This document shows positions 23,160-34,289 of a DNA stretch of 64,000 nt, piece after piece. The notes beneath the pieces were generated by a model, which did not search any database, was not told the DNA's origin, and saw only the letters and a program-made list of their open reading frames with translations. This DNA is from Cristatella mucedo. Taxonomy: Eukaryota > Bryozoa > Phylactolaemata > Cristatellidae. The DNA is taken from the NCBI GenBank assembly GCA_009760855.2, contig WPIO01000002.1, positions 9,232,001 to 9,296,000 of the forward strand, given 5' to 3'. Made by a program: the position numbers and the translations under genes. How positions within the stretch are numbered: the stretch's first letter is position 1; each line of letters starts with the position of its first letter.

Positions 23160-25330
23160 GCTACTTATTCTTTGCCATTGACGTCGGTAACGTAACAAAA
23201 GCAAAAATGTATGCACATTTCACACAATTTGTCGGTATCAATTTTAGAGAGAATAGTTTTCTTATTGAATAGGAATCCAAATGCATGCGTACGTTCTTTA
23301 TCCTCAAAAATCTTGTTGATATTTTTTGACGACGATTGATCATGATTTTCAGGACACGCATAATTTCTTCCTCGACTGTAAGGCTGGCCTCTATTGCGTG
23401 CTCTCCGGACATCCTCTTAATAATAATAATAATAATAATATTGCACTTGATAAAGCGCCCTCAGAGAACTTAATCTCTTTCTAGGCGCTTTACATTTACG
23501 TCGCCTTATTCTTCCCTCAATTTCAGTGTTCCAAGCTGTGCATTTATCTTTGGCAATTTTTGCAGTCTTTTCACTTAAATCCCGAAGAATTTCGATTAGT
23601 TCTTGCTTCACGGATTCAAGATCTGCTGCGATTTCTCAAAAATTCATCGTAGGGTTTTGCAAACATCGTTAGATTCTTTCCGAGAATAATGGTCAAGTAT
23701 TCCAGTAAAATGATAAAGTTATAATTATATATGCTTGAAAGTAGCTGTGCTGCGTCACTTCTCGTTTCAGAACTCATCGATAGGTCTTGTTACATACTTT
23801 TCGGCAGCTCTACCAGTTCGTCAAGTCCTTCACATATAGCTCTGAAAGCTTCTGACCGGGCACTCCAGTGTGTGTCGGATTCCTGCTTTACTGTAAAAGG
23901 CAGTACATTTTTTCAATGTATCCTAACGAAATGTCTAAAAAGAAATAATGAATAAACGCTTCGACTGTCCAAATAATGTTCCGGCAACTGGATCCTCTGG
24001 GATTACATTTTCAAGGCTCGATACATCTTTTGCGTGTACCTCAAGACATCCTAAAAATGCTACTTTTACCATAGCTTTTTTATTTTGAAAAACCGCATCG
24101 ACACACCCTGACGACTCGTTCAAGCTGATGGCCTAGATCAGGAGCAAAATCAACCAAGGTACCGCAATACCTCATTTTTCTTATATCTGGTAATAAATTT
24201 CATTTCACAGTATTTGAAAGTAGGTGAATGAATTCAATTAGAATTATGGGTGAGAAATTAGAAAAGGATCCTGGATTTTCTTGTGCATTTTGAAGGTGTT
24301 TATCCTACAGTGAGTCATACAGAGCAATAAGCTTGATCGCCGAAAGAAAACTTCCAATATGTTAATGCTCAACTAAGCTTAGAATTTCTTCATTGCCAAG
24401 CAGTGCTAAGTTTTGTGAAACCAGACACTAAATACAGTCAGGTGTTTTTTTTCAAAATATCTTGCCAAAGTTTTTTCGATTGAATTTGATTTCCAACTAC
24501 TGCGTCAATTACAGTAACACTAATTATCCTCTGTTCAGCTTCCTGCCATGTAGTCAAAGCTTTGCGACAGCTCAGTTTCTTTTTCATGTAACCATGGCTT
24601 TTCTGGTTCTTTCCATTTTTTGAATTCATCCGATAACTCAAGCGAAGATCGACAGTTTCGACTCGATAATATAAACAATAGGCAGCACAAACAGTAAGCA
24701 GCTTCATTAGTTTGTCAGCGTAATAGCTACGATTGATTCGCTCCCTCTCCATTTGTTAATCGACGTTTAACAATGTTGATGAAATTGAACGTTCATTGGT
24801 TACTGGTGTTTGATTGTTTCTGTGTCGAAAGTAACATGATCCAAAAGTAATCATTTCTTTACAAAATAACCTGCAATATTATTGGTAGTTTGGTTGCTAG
24901 ATCAAATTTGAAGTAGATATCATCATCAAACTTTGGTACAGCATGTATATTATCTTCTGATTTTCCGCCAGATTCAGAAGATTGTCCAATCTTATCGTTA
25001 CCTCCTATGTCAACAAGTTCCTTGACGTTTGAACCAGCTCAAAAAAGTCGTCATCGGTATTTTTCTTGGCATAGGTGGTAACATCTCTCTGAGCTGTGCT
25101 TCTAGCAAGTATCGGTTAGAATTTAGTTTATCCTTTGGTTGATGTCCGCCGTCTTCAGATTCAGTCTCTAAATTGAGTACACGCTTAGTATCACTTGTCT
25201 TCAATTTTTTCAAAAAACTTTCCCTTAATTTTAAAGACGCGCGAGATTCTTTTTCAGCTTCTTTTTTTCTTGATCTTCTGCTCTACTTTGCTTTTTTCTT
25301 AATATGGCTGAGAAATAATTTTCACTTTTG
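23160..25330 (-). pseudogene. Decayed hAT transposase (ZMYM1/TTF-type), minus strand
   Basis: Minus-strand pieces appear in the right order for a hAT transposase of the ZMYM1/TTF-finger type. A Lys/Glu-rich N-terminus near 25300-25200 (QEKKEAEKESRASLKLRE) comes first. A TTF-like region at 24440-24650 (TTWQEAEQRII, IDAVVGNQI, LWQDILKK) corresponds to the family's W..RL...TID..L...I..E...W..VL block. A catalytic-region motif at about 23800-23900 (ESDTHWSARSEAFRAICEGL) corresponds to TRWS.R..A. The C-terminus (CAYIFAFVTLPTSMAKNK) corresponds to the dimerisation region. Many stops and frameshifts make it inactive. A LINE-A 3' fragment sits inside it at 23420-23505. Confidence 0.65.
23420..23505 (-). 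mobile_element. Very short LINE-A 3' end inside the hAT relic
   Basis: (AAT)n followed by TTGCACTTGATAAAGCGCC and the intact stem-loop up to TAGGCGCTTTACATTT, then a return to hAT-like sequence. Only about 85 bases were copied. The hAT relic is older than this insertion. Confidence 0.8.
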
Positions 25331-25374
25331 TAGACCAGAAGTAAGCAAATGCTTAATTCAAGGATGACCTTGTG

Positions 25375-25530
25375 CACGTCACCTCAAACTATGTTGTGCT
25401 TGTTGTCATTGAGCATGCTACCACGAGCCATTCAACCATGCTTTCTTTGCAGTATATGTGAAGTGCCTAGATAGAGTATAAGTTCTCTGAGGGCGCTGTC
25501 CAAATATAGTATTACTATTATTGTACTTAC
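25375..25530 (+). mobile_element. LINE-A 3' end, plus strand
   Basis: Reads GAGCATGCTACCACGAGCC, GTGAAGTGCCTAGATAGAG, GTTCTCTGAGGGCGCTGTC and then TATTACTATTATT: the 3'UTR, stem-loop and tail of family A in the sense direction. Somewhat diverged. Confidence 0.75.
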
Positions 25531-25699
25531 TAAATAATTATTTACAATTTACACTTTAAAAATATAAAATCAGTTAACAAAATTAACCATTAGGTCAACA
25601 AAGTGAGTCAAAAATTATACTGTAAAAACTGTAAAGAGGAAAAAGCAATAGTTTGGGTAGCGGAACAAAAAATGCATAACAATATCAAAATTAATATAT

Positions 25700-25850
25700 T
25701 GGTATTGTGCCAATCAAATAAATTAATCTCTTTCTAGAAGTTATACATCTAGTGCTAATAATGCATGATCGAATGGTCAGTGGCAACCTGAAAAATGTCA
25801 ACAAAAATAACATGCTTATTTTGTCGGGAGTGTGAAACTTGATGTAAGTA
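25700..25850 (-). mobile_element. Old LINE-A 3'UTR relic
   Basis: Contains TTAATCTCTTTCTAGAAG, GCATGATCGAATGGTCAGTGG and a shortened copy of the following 3'UTR, enough to place it in family A. No tail or coding part is preserved. Confidence 0.5.
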
Positions 25851-26807
25851 GGGTCATGCACATGAGCCACATGAGAAAATCCGCCAGTCAGTGTTCGAGA
25901 TTTGGCTCTTAAAGCGTCAGATAAGCTATCAAAATGAATGCTAAAATTACCCGTAGCAAGGAAAGACCGAATCTTGCTTACAAAATCGAAATGAGGTCAG
26001 AGAAATCTGAGATAAAGAAGGGTTTGGTTGGTGCCTGGGCGATAGACTAATGCCACCATTGGCAGCTTGTTGTCGGACAAACTCAAAACGAGAGTTTGAA
26101 AGACTGCTTCGAAAGTACAGCTAACAGTTTGAAATTGAGAGAGAAAAACGTTGCGTCAGTTATAGCCAGACTGGTTAGGACCTTAGCCAGATCTCGTTCA
26201 AGGCGAAAAGGTCAAAGTCATTCTTAATCATTATGTCACTTGTTATTAGGGGTTTATTGCAGATTGAGCCAGAATTCCAAATACGCACGAGAAGCGTCTG
26301 GCCAGCATCTACGTCGCGGTATGAATCTCGGCCGCTGGCGGGCCCTATGACCTCCCTTTATTGCCCTCTTGATTTACCCAGCTATAAGCCTAATCCTTAA
26401 TTCCAAGGCCAGGCAGACAGAGCCACAACTTCCGACTTGACTTCTTCCAGCTCGGACCATCGTGCTGCACAGCAATACTTTCGCTAGATGTGATACAATT
26501 TCCCCCCAAACGTATTAGGTACCCACTTTAATTCCCTGATCCACCACCCTGGGACATATGCCCCCCCTTTGTTACTCCACTGCATGAGCATTCAAACAAC
26601 TCAACTGGAATTTAAAAAGACAACGTGGGCCCCAAAATAACTAGGTGCAGGCCATTTAAAGATAAGTAATAATGAATGCATTCACTTTGCTATTTATTTC
26701 TATCTTAAAATGTCTTTGATTTGCATGTGCTACCACGTTACTAAAAGAAACGTATATGTGCAGCTCCCTAAGTAAATAGCTGATTTAAAGGCACCACTTG
26801 TATCGCG
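25851..26807. other. Intergenic, no gene seen
   Basis: AT-leaning sequence with no coding signal recognised. Some phrases (for example near 25900-26200) look like very old LINE-derived DNA, but not clearly enough to call. Confidence 0.35.
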
Positions 26808-26930
26808 GCAGAAGAGCCTCAATAGCTATTACCACTTCTTGCAGTTGGCAGCAAAGAATCACCCACTGCAAGACTCCAACCCACGACCTCGGAAGACGCA
26901 TTGAAAAGGTTCTCATAGCAAACAGCTGAT
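26808..26930 (-). repeat. SINE-1 copy
   Basis: Plus-strand blocks GCAGAAGAGCCTCAATAGC, CTTGCAGTTGGCAGCAAAGA, ATCACCCACTGCAAGACTCC and AACCCACGACCTCGG are the reverse complement of the SINE-1 body and B-box region seen at 27984-28150. Confidence 0.7.
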
Positions 26931-27699
26931 CGTAGCCATGCATTCACTGGTGCTATCTATTTGAATACCGACGAGCATTGTCATGGTATATGTAAATTGA
27001 AGTTGATTTCGGTAAAAACGCAAATGGTTGCACCAAAGTGGCCGCCACCTGTGGTACTGATGGTATGAGCTTGAAATGCAGCCATCCACCCCAGCGTCAT
27101 CCGAGAGCTGAAAACCACCAACACACTTTCAGCCAGTACGATGACACGAAATGAATCTTCAAATGTCTTAGTGTACTTATAATAAATTTACGTCATCTCA
27201 GTTTCGACAGCTGGGTTCAACTAGTGCTCCTATATCTAATACTCCTGGTTCTAAACCGGGCAGATCTGCCCTGCTTCCTAATAAGAATATCTGGCCAATA
27301 CAACGCAATCGTATTAATGAGGGCAGATTCATAAATATGGTAAATAATTTGATATTTTAATCGAAGTTATGTTGATCGGTCTGGGGATATGCGGTTCTTA
27401 GATTTACAGCACTCCATGAATTTTATGTTACCGGTTGACATCTTCTTAGCAAGCGGCTGCTTTTTTGCGAAAATTAATTCGGCTGAAAAGGTGCCACCGT
27501 AAGTCAAGAACTCGGTGCCCACCCATACATGGCATGGGCAGCAAGAATTTGTTAGAATGAGAGCATCCAATCCAGTCAGTCAGAGGATCCACAGCGCCAC
27601 ACACCAGAGCTATAGCTCAGGCAAAGGGACAGCAGGATTGCTGATCAAAGATGACACCTGATACACAACTTGTCTCAAGTGTGTCCACTGCCTTTTCAG
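26931..27699. other. Intergenic or unknown intron, no clear feature
   Basis: Short minus-strand frame at 27367-27570 with several Cys residues but no recognised family. Nothing else supported. Confidence 0.35.
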
Positions 27700-27801
27700 A
27701 ATGCAGGGTACCGTAGCCAGGCTTCATTGTTCGGCTACATGCTGCCAAAAGCGCTGACCCCAACTGGCCTCATCACTGACGACTGGTACCAGGAAGTATG
27801 A
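27700..27801 (+). CDS. Candidate terminal exon of an unidentified gene
   Basis: A good acceptor (CCACTGCCTTTTCAG) is followed by 33 codons and a TGA. The frame opens NAGYRSQASLFGYMLPKA and ends DDWYQEV. Two in-frame stops lie just upstream of the acceptor, so if this is coding it must be spliced. The residue mix is protein-like and not repeat-derived. I do not recognise the family and found no matching upstream exon, so this may be a chance frame. It lies between TMEM26 and COA5. Confidence 0.22.
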   Translation, partial: NAGYRSQASLFGYMLPKALTPTGLITDDWYQEV

Positions 27802-27983
27802 AGGGCTTTGAGTGACGCTATTGTATTTTTCTAACCTGGATCAGTCATCTACTTATCAACGACGAGATCCTGCTACAGCAAGCCAGACGAAGGTGAGCTA
27901 ACTAACTCACACCACCCATCGACAGGAAACTCCAAAGGTTTGCAAGAGGATCTCCGATAAGGCAATCAAGATTCATTACTGGG

Positions 27984-28150
27984 CCGTGATAGCCCACGAG
28001 GTAAGGTGCTTGCTCTACCCGACCAAGGTCGCGGGTTCTAATCCTGCAGTAGGCACTTCTTTATTCCAACTGCAAGCTGTGGTGATAGCCGCTTAGGCTC
28101 TTCTGCTGCTATACAAATGAGGCTGTTCAATCAGCTAAGATTTTATTTAC
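27984..28150 (+). repeat. SINE-1 copy, the most complete in the window
   Basis: The tRNA-like head contains GGGCCGTGATAGCCCACGAG (A box) and GCGGGTTCTAATCCTGCAG (B box), about 72 bases in all. A body follows: TTCTTTATTCCAACTGCAAG, GTGGTGATAGCCGCTTAGGC, TCTTCTGCTGCTATACAAAT and GAGGCTGTTCAATCAGCTAA. This is the best guide to the family consensus. Confidence 0.75.
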
Positions 28151-28671
28151 CTAACGAGCTGTCTAGAGTGTCTTATTGTCCTATTTGATTTGTGTAGTCC
28201 GAGGTTGTGCATCGCCTCGGCTAGATTGACCGGGTAAAGGTGCAGGCTTTAAGCAGATCTAAGGTGTCAAGATAAGGAGCTGCTGGGTAGCCCCTCACGA
28301 GCAGAAGCCAAGACAGCTTGGATGCAAGCAAACGACAGCTGATTGCGAAGCCGTTCTCATGCCAGGTATCTGGCCACCACCGGCCTGGCGTTGCTCTGGT
28401 GCATGACGACGGCGACCAAGCCCTCTAAGTCGCTCGTGCACCAGGGATATGCTGCAGGCTGCCAGAGCTCGACAAAGTCGTCAGGCTACTGGTGCCAGTC
28501 GTCGGTGGCCGCACGAGGTGCACGAACACGGTGGCATCAGCAGTCCGGTCCCCACAGGCGAGGGCAGTCGCATCGTTATGGCTCCCAGCTGATGGTGGAG
28601 CTAGCAAGTGGCTATCGGCATAGACCAGGCCAAGCTGCAACGTCTAAAAGTGCAGCTCGAGGGTGCTGGTT
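28151..28671. other. Intergenic, no gene supported
   Basis: A 124-codon plus-strand frame (28343-28717) is Ser/Arg/Gly-rich with no domain and no splice partners; opposite-strand frames overlap it. It is not called as a gene. Confidence 0.35.
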
Positions 28672-28810
28672 TTTGGGCCAGTGGTTAAGGTGCTCACCAC
28701 GATCAAGGTTATGGTGAATGAAGCTGACGACTGAGGTCATGAGTTCGAGCCTTGTGAAGCATGCCTGAACAGAGATTAAGCTCTCTTCATACAAATGAAT
28801 AAAATTATTA
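28672..28810 (+). repeat. SINE-2 copy (tRNA-like) with A/T-rich tail
   Basis: TTTGGGCCAGTGGTTAAGG, GGTCATGAGTTCGAGCCTTG and AACAGAGATTAAGCTCTC lie in the same order as in the 9820-9925 copy. It ends in ATGAATAAAATTATTATG, a short A/T-rich 3' tail as expected for a SINE. Confidence 0.6.
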
Positions 28811-28975
28811 TGTAGTATATTGCGATGCAAGCAGCAAGTCCGGCAGGACCCCTGAGCTAGTCGGAGAGTGTGGCAGCAGTGGCTTGAAGCCTAGGGCAAG
28901 GAAGATGGGGTTCTGGGAACACATGGGGCAGCAGCATAAAGGTGATGAGAGAGGATGGTAGGCGGCTGCAAGGGA

Positions 28976-29265
<290 letters not shown>

Positions 29266-30941
29266 CGGTGAAGATGTGGGCACTGGCAGTGGATCCCTGG
29301 AGGTAATATAAGAGAGTGGTAGGGTAATATAAGAGAGTGGTAGTGATTGGGGTAGCTCCAGCAGGGGAGACGAAAGTAAGGTCGAGGGGGACAGGCGCGC
29401 TCACCGAAAAGGCGTAGGGCACGAGCCGTGCATGGGTGGAAAGTACACAACCAGGGGAGCAAATGAAGGAAGGCAAGCAGTGGTCATTGAAAGACAGTGG
29501 GCTCTTAGGCCGGCCGCTGAGGTGTAGGGAGAGTGAATACATGAATGACTGTGGATCAGGAACTTAATGCCCGCGATGGCCAGACTGTGATGGGCAGTGC
29601 ATGCAAGAAGCCGCGTGGTGCAGAGGCATCCCTGGTATGACCAGAGGCGAAGCCAGGATTGGCAGGGGATCTGGGGGGGGGGGTCAGAGCCCCTTGTTAA
29701 GTGGAGTTCTGGTGGGGCGTCCCCCCCAGCACGTGCAGGTGTCGTGCAGCCTGGCCAAGCACTGAGGGGCCAGCCTCTGCCCAAGCGTTGCTACTGGCGG
29801 CCCGACCATGTGTCAGACTCGGCTCTCACCTACCTACCTACCCAAGGTAGGGACACCAGCCTCAAAAGCAAGGCCGACTGGATAAAAACTGGACCGGTGA
29901 GAAAAGCAGCGGCAACACCGGTCGGGGCCATCAGACGAGGACATCAGACACACAGAGAAGGGGCAGAGCTACTGCAGCACTAGCCACGGCTCCACGGCCT
30001 CAGAGCCCACGGCCCACCGAGACCCTTCTACTAGCGTCACAGCGGCATCTAAATGCGCATCCAGAGGAGAAGGCACCTCTGCGAAAGCGGCAGCCGAGAC
30101 AGTTTTGCGTCGATGGGCTGTCCCTGGGTTACCTGTAATGGCTGCGAGCCCTGGCGGATCCCGGTCAAAATAGGCAGAGGCCACGGTTGCGGCAGCCAGC
30201 TCAGCCCGTGGGGCGCTGGGACCCTTAGATACGTCCTCTAGCCCGCCGGAAGCCGGGTCTCTCCCATGCTAGCCGTTTAGCTGGTGCTATGCCCTCGCTT
30301 CAAAGACATCTGAACCCCAACATCATATATATATATATATGCCTTTTAGATGGCACTGGCGCTGCATATTCATTCGGAGCAGCTAAAACACACGGTAACT
30401 GGAGAAAGGGTCTGGTCTCACCAAACAGAGGTATAGCAGACCAAAGCACAGCGACTGTAGCTAGCTACACAGCTGCAGAGCCAGTAGAACAGTCATCAAT
30501 GGCCGAAACTGGAGTCTGGCCTACTCATCTGTAGCAAGGCAGACCCGGCAGCCTCTACCCACGAAGGTCAGCCTTGCGCATGCGATATGTCACGAATCTT
30601 AAAAAGCCACGGCGATTCCATAATTAGGTCTCACAGTCTGATGGGCTACTAACTGGCAGTCAAATAGCCAGCCTCTGCTAGTCTCGAAGGAAGAGATGAC
30701 GCCGTGAGGTGGTAAGAGCGGGCTACCAGATGGCGAGATTTAAAGTACGAGAAAAAGGCGAATTAATTAAGCAGAAACACAAAAAACAAAATCATAAAAA
30801 TAATATTCTCAGGCAGTCTTCTATAAATTGTCAGATATGCAAGGCTATATTCTTAATAACATATAAATTACGTCGCACAAGTGTCAAGTCAAGGACGTTG
30901 TTCCAACGCTGACTGAGCTCAGGCTGAGGCTTTTACGCAAC
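29266..30941. other. 5' flank of COA5; poly-G feature and mixed repeats
   Basis: Contains GCGAAGCCAGGATTGGCAGG followed by a run of about ten G at 29671-29681. An AGGCGnAGCCAGGATT-plus-poly-G pattern is often seen at the ends of invertebrate mobile elements, but no element body was recognised. Also holds (ACCT)n at 29830-29843 and (AT)n at 30325-30340. The COA5 promoter should lie near the right end, but no clear motif was found. Confidence 0.4.
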
Positions 30942-31055
30942 ATGCGAGTGCTTACCGAACCAGGCGAGCTACAAACAGAGGGAAATAAGAAGACTTGCGC
31001 AGGTCTACGGCAAGACTTGAAAGACTGCTTGCTAGATAGCGACTGCGTTCGAACA
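30942..31055 (+). CDS. COA5: COA5/PET191, exon 1
   Basis: First coding exon of the cytochrome c oxidase assembly factor 5 homologue, a small twin CX9C protein of the mitochondrial intermembrane space needed to build complex IV. The ATG at 30942 opens 38 codons that end in phase 0 at the donor ACA|GTAAGA. The product contains KKTCAGLRQDLKDCLLDSDC: the first CX9C pair (CAGLRQDLKDC) followed by the third Cys. Vertebrate COA5 has CAGLKEDLGACLLQSDC at the same place. The N-terminus is slightly longer and unlike the vertebrate MPKYYED start, so an internal start cannot be ruled out, but no other in-frame ATG exists before the CX9C motif. Confidence 0.9.
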
Positions 31056-31894
31056 GTAAGAGGTGCCGCTTTGCCAGTTTCTCTGGCGCTGGACTCAACG
31101 GCGCTTACCGAGGCATGCGCAGGCCTATAATGAGCCTATCAGCGCTACAGCACGCACAGCGAGACTTTTTCACACCTCACGCCTGTATCTTGTCGCCTTT
31201 CGGTCGTCCCGCTCAGTTCCTGAGTAAACTAGTTGGCAGTTCTTGCCATGGTCAGCATGAACTACTTACATGCACTTGCCTGTACGCACACACAGCGGCG
31301 GCAGTGCGGTCGTGTTTATCCGGCAGCGGGACAGTTGACACGCCTTTAACAACTCAGGTTCAGCTTTCGGAGCGCTTCGCTCAGGTTAATATGTATAGCT
31401 TTGTAGTGAGAGTGCTTGCGTGACGATAGAAGATGGAAGTCCGAGCGTTCAATGAAATTCGTAGCCCGATACTTTCGTTTTGTCTGCCATCTCTTATGCC
31501 CATCACTGACTTCTGCTTTCAAAAGCCCGCTAGACGTGCTTCATTTATACTTCTTGCCTTTCCATCTATTGGTCGATAAGAATTCGCGACGGGCGGGTCT
31601 AGGGCAAAGGATAATAATGAGTTTAAGTGCGCTTTTAGTATGTCCGCAGCGCCTTCAAATTTTGGTGACCCCTGAAAAAATCCGGCAGTACTCAAAATCG
31701 GATGAGAGGGTTAACGCAGTACTAGAGATGGCACGATGCACTCACGACCGTTGTTGTTATTTGCCTACATTTTTGTACGTAAGCGTTTGTGCTCATGCAT
31801 ATAGATTATACATTTCGAGCGTATATTCATACAAGCGCCCTGTTGCTACTTCCGAGCCAAAGACCTTTGCCAGAAGCACAGCTCGCATAAATGT
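31056..31894. other. COA5 intron 1, first part, no feature recognised
   Basis: Open frames at 31115-31898 have no recognisable domain and no matching splice phase. The region is probably plain intron. Confidence 0.4.
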
Positions 31895-32365
31895 ATAAAT
31901 AATAGTTCATTGGTAGAGTGGCCCCAGAGAATTTTATCTCTTTCTAGGTACTTTACATATGCTGTAAAGGAAGCATGATCATACGGTTAATGGTAACCTG
32001 CTAAGTGTCAGCATGCATAAGCACACAAAGGACAAATAACAAGAGCCCAGTAAAGGCTTGGTGAAACAGTTGCTGTAAATGCAAAGTAAATGCTGTGCGG
32101 TTTTTAGCTTCTTTTAAATGTCAAGTCAGGGAATGTTATGCCGTCAGTGGAGAGTGAGTTTCTGGCTTTGAGAGCATACGAACGAAAGGCATAGTCTCCC
32201 AGCATAACAGGTGCATTAATAATAGATTCCAGTTCTTTAGGATTTGTGACAGATACCTGTGAAGCCAGTGCTTTAAAGCGTAGCCTAACAAGTCGTAGAG
32301 GCTGCGGCAATACACACATGTAAGGCGATGGTGTCTTAGCTTTACATATATTAAGAATGCCAATA
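31895..32365 (-). mobile_element. LINE-A copy, old, in COA5 intron 1
   Basis: GAATTTTATCTCTTTCTAGG and TACTTTACATATGCTG are the diverged stem-loop and 3'UTR of family A. The RT C-terminus is recognisable in pieces (MLGDYAFRSYALKARNSL, FPDLTFKRS). The (AAT)n tail has been lost. Confidence 0.6.
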
Positions 32366-32884
32366 TCTTAATAAGTTTGTTGTTAACTTGGAGCAGTCAC
32401 TAAACCTCAGCTTGCACCTAGATAGTGATTTATCTCTCATTAGGGGGCTCCACAAAGACCTATTATTACTAATGCAATAGTTATTTATTAGTATTAATAC
32501 TATTACTATTATGACTCACGGAGATAAGATTTAGCTGTCACTGTATCAGCAAAGCAATGCTTCGTGTAGCCACAAGCTAATGTGGCTGAGAATTACATGT
32601 CGATGTGCACAATCCATCCTAGGCCTGCATGTGTATGTGTGTACTCGCTCGTGCACATGCGCGAGTGCGATTGTGCGCGAGCATGCCCATCTGTAACTCT
32701 TCAAAGCCACCGAACTGAGTGCTACCCTGCTGGAGAGTTTTCTATAGCACACTCACTGTCGGTGTGGATATGTTGTGCAAAGATAATGAGAAGGATTGCC
32801 GAATCTTGATGATACCTTATGAAGTGAATATAATACAGTGAATACAGAATACTATGAATAGATACAGACCCTGCTTATAGTGTG

Positions 32885-33019
32885 CGGAACAGGTGCCTTT
32901 TCAGCTCTTTTTTATGCATCAAGACAAGATATGTCAGTTGGGAGTGAGTCACAGGCTTTGGGAGCATAGGTACTAAATGTACGGTCTTCAAAGGATTTAA
33001 GATTGGTTTGAGGTATTGC
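32885..33019 (-). mobile_element. LINE-A internal fragment
   Basis: GTGAGTCACAGGCTTTGGG, GAGCATAGGTACTAAATG, CGGTCTTCAAAGGATTTAAG and TTTGAGGTATTGC match the same order of blocks in the 45.5 kb copy. A family B fragment follows at once. Confidence 0.6.
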
Positions 33020-33850
33020 TAATTTACTTAGTAGGTGCCCTCTTGGACCACTGCTTGAAGTGAAAAAAATTCATTCAGAAGATAGCTTCCAAAGCTAGTC
33101 ATCATATTTGATTCCTGTTTGGCATTTGGGACTGCCTACTGCAGTAGCTGACTTAGATCATACTAGCTCCCTGGTTCTGTCTAGGCTGGACTACTGTAAT
33201 AATTCAGTTTTGGTGAGGCTGCCAAATAAGCCATTAAGCCTCCACAGCTGATGGTGAATGTGGCTGATAGATTAGACGGGAAATCCAACAACCTTAGCCA
33301 GGTATCTCTTGGCTGGTTAAGCCGCATAATAATAATCATAATACTGCACTTGATAAAGCGCCCACAGAGAACTTAATCTCTTTTTAGGCGCTTTACATTT
33401 GCTGCAAAGGGAAATGCAATTGAGTGGTAAGTAAATTCATGCTTGAATAGCAAACAAAAAGAATAATATAGTTAGGGGTGACATACACAGGGTCAGCATG
33501 CAAATGTGGTTAGTGGCAGCATGCACAGTGTCAGCACGCATAAGCACACGAAGGACGAATCACAGGGACCCACTAAATGCTCTCCTAAATAGGTGCATTA
33601 GCCTCTTTGTTGATCAGCAGGCACAACAAAATTCCTGCTCTGACCCTCAAGCCTCAGTATGGCTTGACTCCATAACCAACCTAAAACACTTCGCTAGTTT
33701 CGGCTTCCTCATGCCAGCAGGTCCTCTGTGGACAATACATTAGCTGTTCCATTATTTTACTAAAAGACCGTTGGCAACAGAAGCTTTTGCTATGCAGACC
33801 CTAGGCCATGCAGCTTACCTCAATCATCTAGCAACTTATCAACTTCGGGG
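33020..33850 (+). mobile_element. LINE-B copy, interrupted by a LINE-A fragment
   Basis: Left part (33020-33325) reads CTGGTTCTGTCTAGGCTGG, ACTACTGTAAT and AGGCTGCCAAATAAGCC, matching family B. The right part resumes at about 33690 with AATACATTAGCTGTTCC and GACCGTTGGCAACAGAAGC, matching family B at 14915-14965. The sequence between is a minus-strand LINE-A 3' end. Heavily decayed. Confidence 0.65.
33328..33600 (-). mobile_element. LINE-A 3' end nested in LINE-B
   Basis: AATAATAATCATAATACTGC, then CTTGATAAAGCGCCCACAG with an intact nine-pair outer stem, and the 3'UTR to TAAATAGGTGCATTAG. It splits the surrounding family B relic. Confidence 0.8.
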
Positions 33851-34150
33851 TTTCGTCACTCACTATTAGCTCCCTCGATTCTCTTACTCCAGCTTACCTA
33901 TTCCAGCAACTTCCCAACCGGGTCAGACATCGTGCCACCAGCTCGTCTGACTCGTCGTTTAGCTGTGCCTCTAACCAAGTTTATTAATTTGGGGACAATG
34001 CAGTTCTAGTTCTCTCAAAGTCATCAAGACTTGATGGCATTTAAAAATAAGCTAAAAGCTCACCTGTTTCTCATAGCGTTTTTGACGGCTCCATGTCAAT
34101 TTTACTCCGTGTGCTTACAAATGCCGACATTTTGCCTGTTATCAAACGAG
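33851..34150 (+). mobile_element. LINE-A-like RT C-terminus, diverged
   Basis: Sense-strand blocks CTCACTATTAGCTCCCTCG, TACTCCAGCTTACC, AGACATCGTGCCACCAGC and ATTTAAAAATAAGCTAAAAGC correspond to LTFRSLHSMAPAYL, KHRT and FKRNLK of family A. It is too broken to encode protein. Confidence 0.5.
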
Positions 34151-34289
34151 ATGCTGTCGTACACATGCGATGGTACTTGGGCGGTAAAGAACATACAGCC
34201 ATCATCTGAGATGGTCAACTTAACATACAACTTGGTCAGTAGAGAAAACACTCTGACAAGCACAGACCTAGCCGATAGTCTCCAAACCG

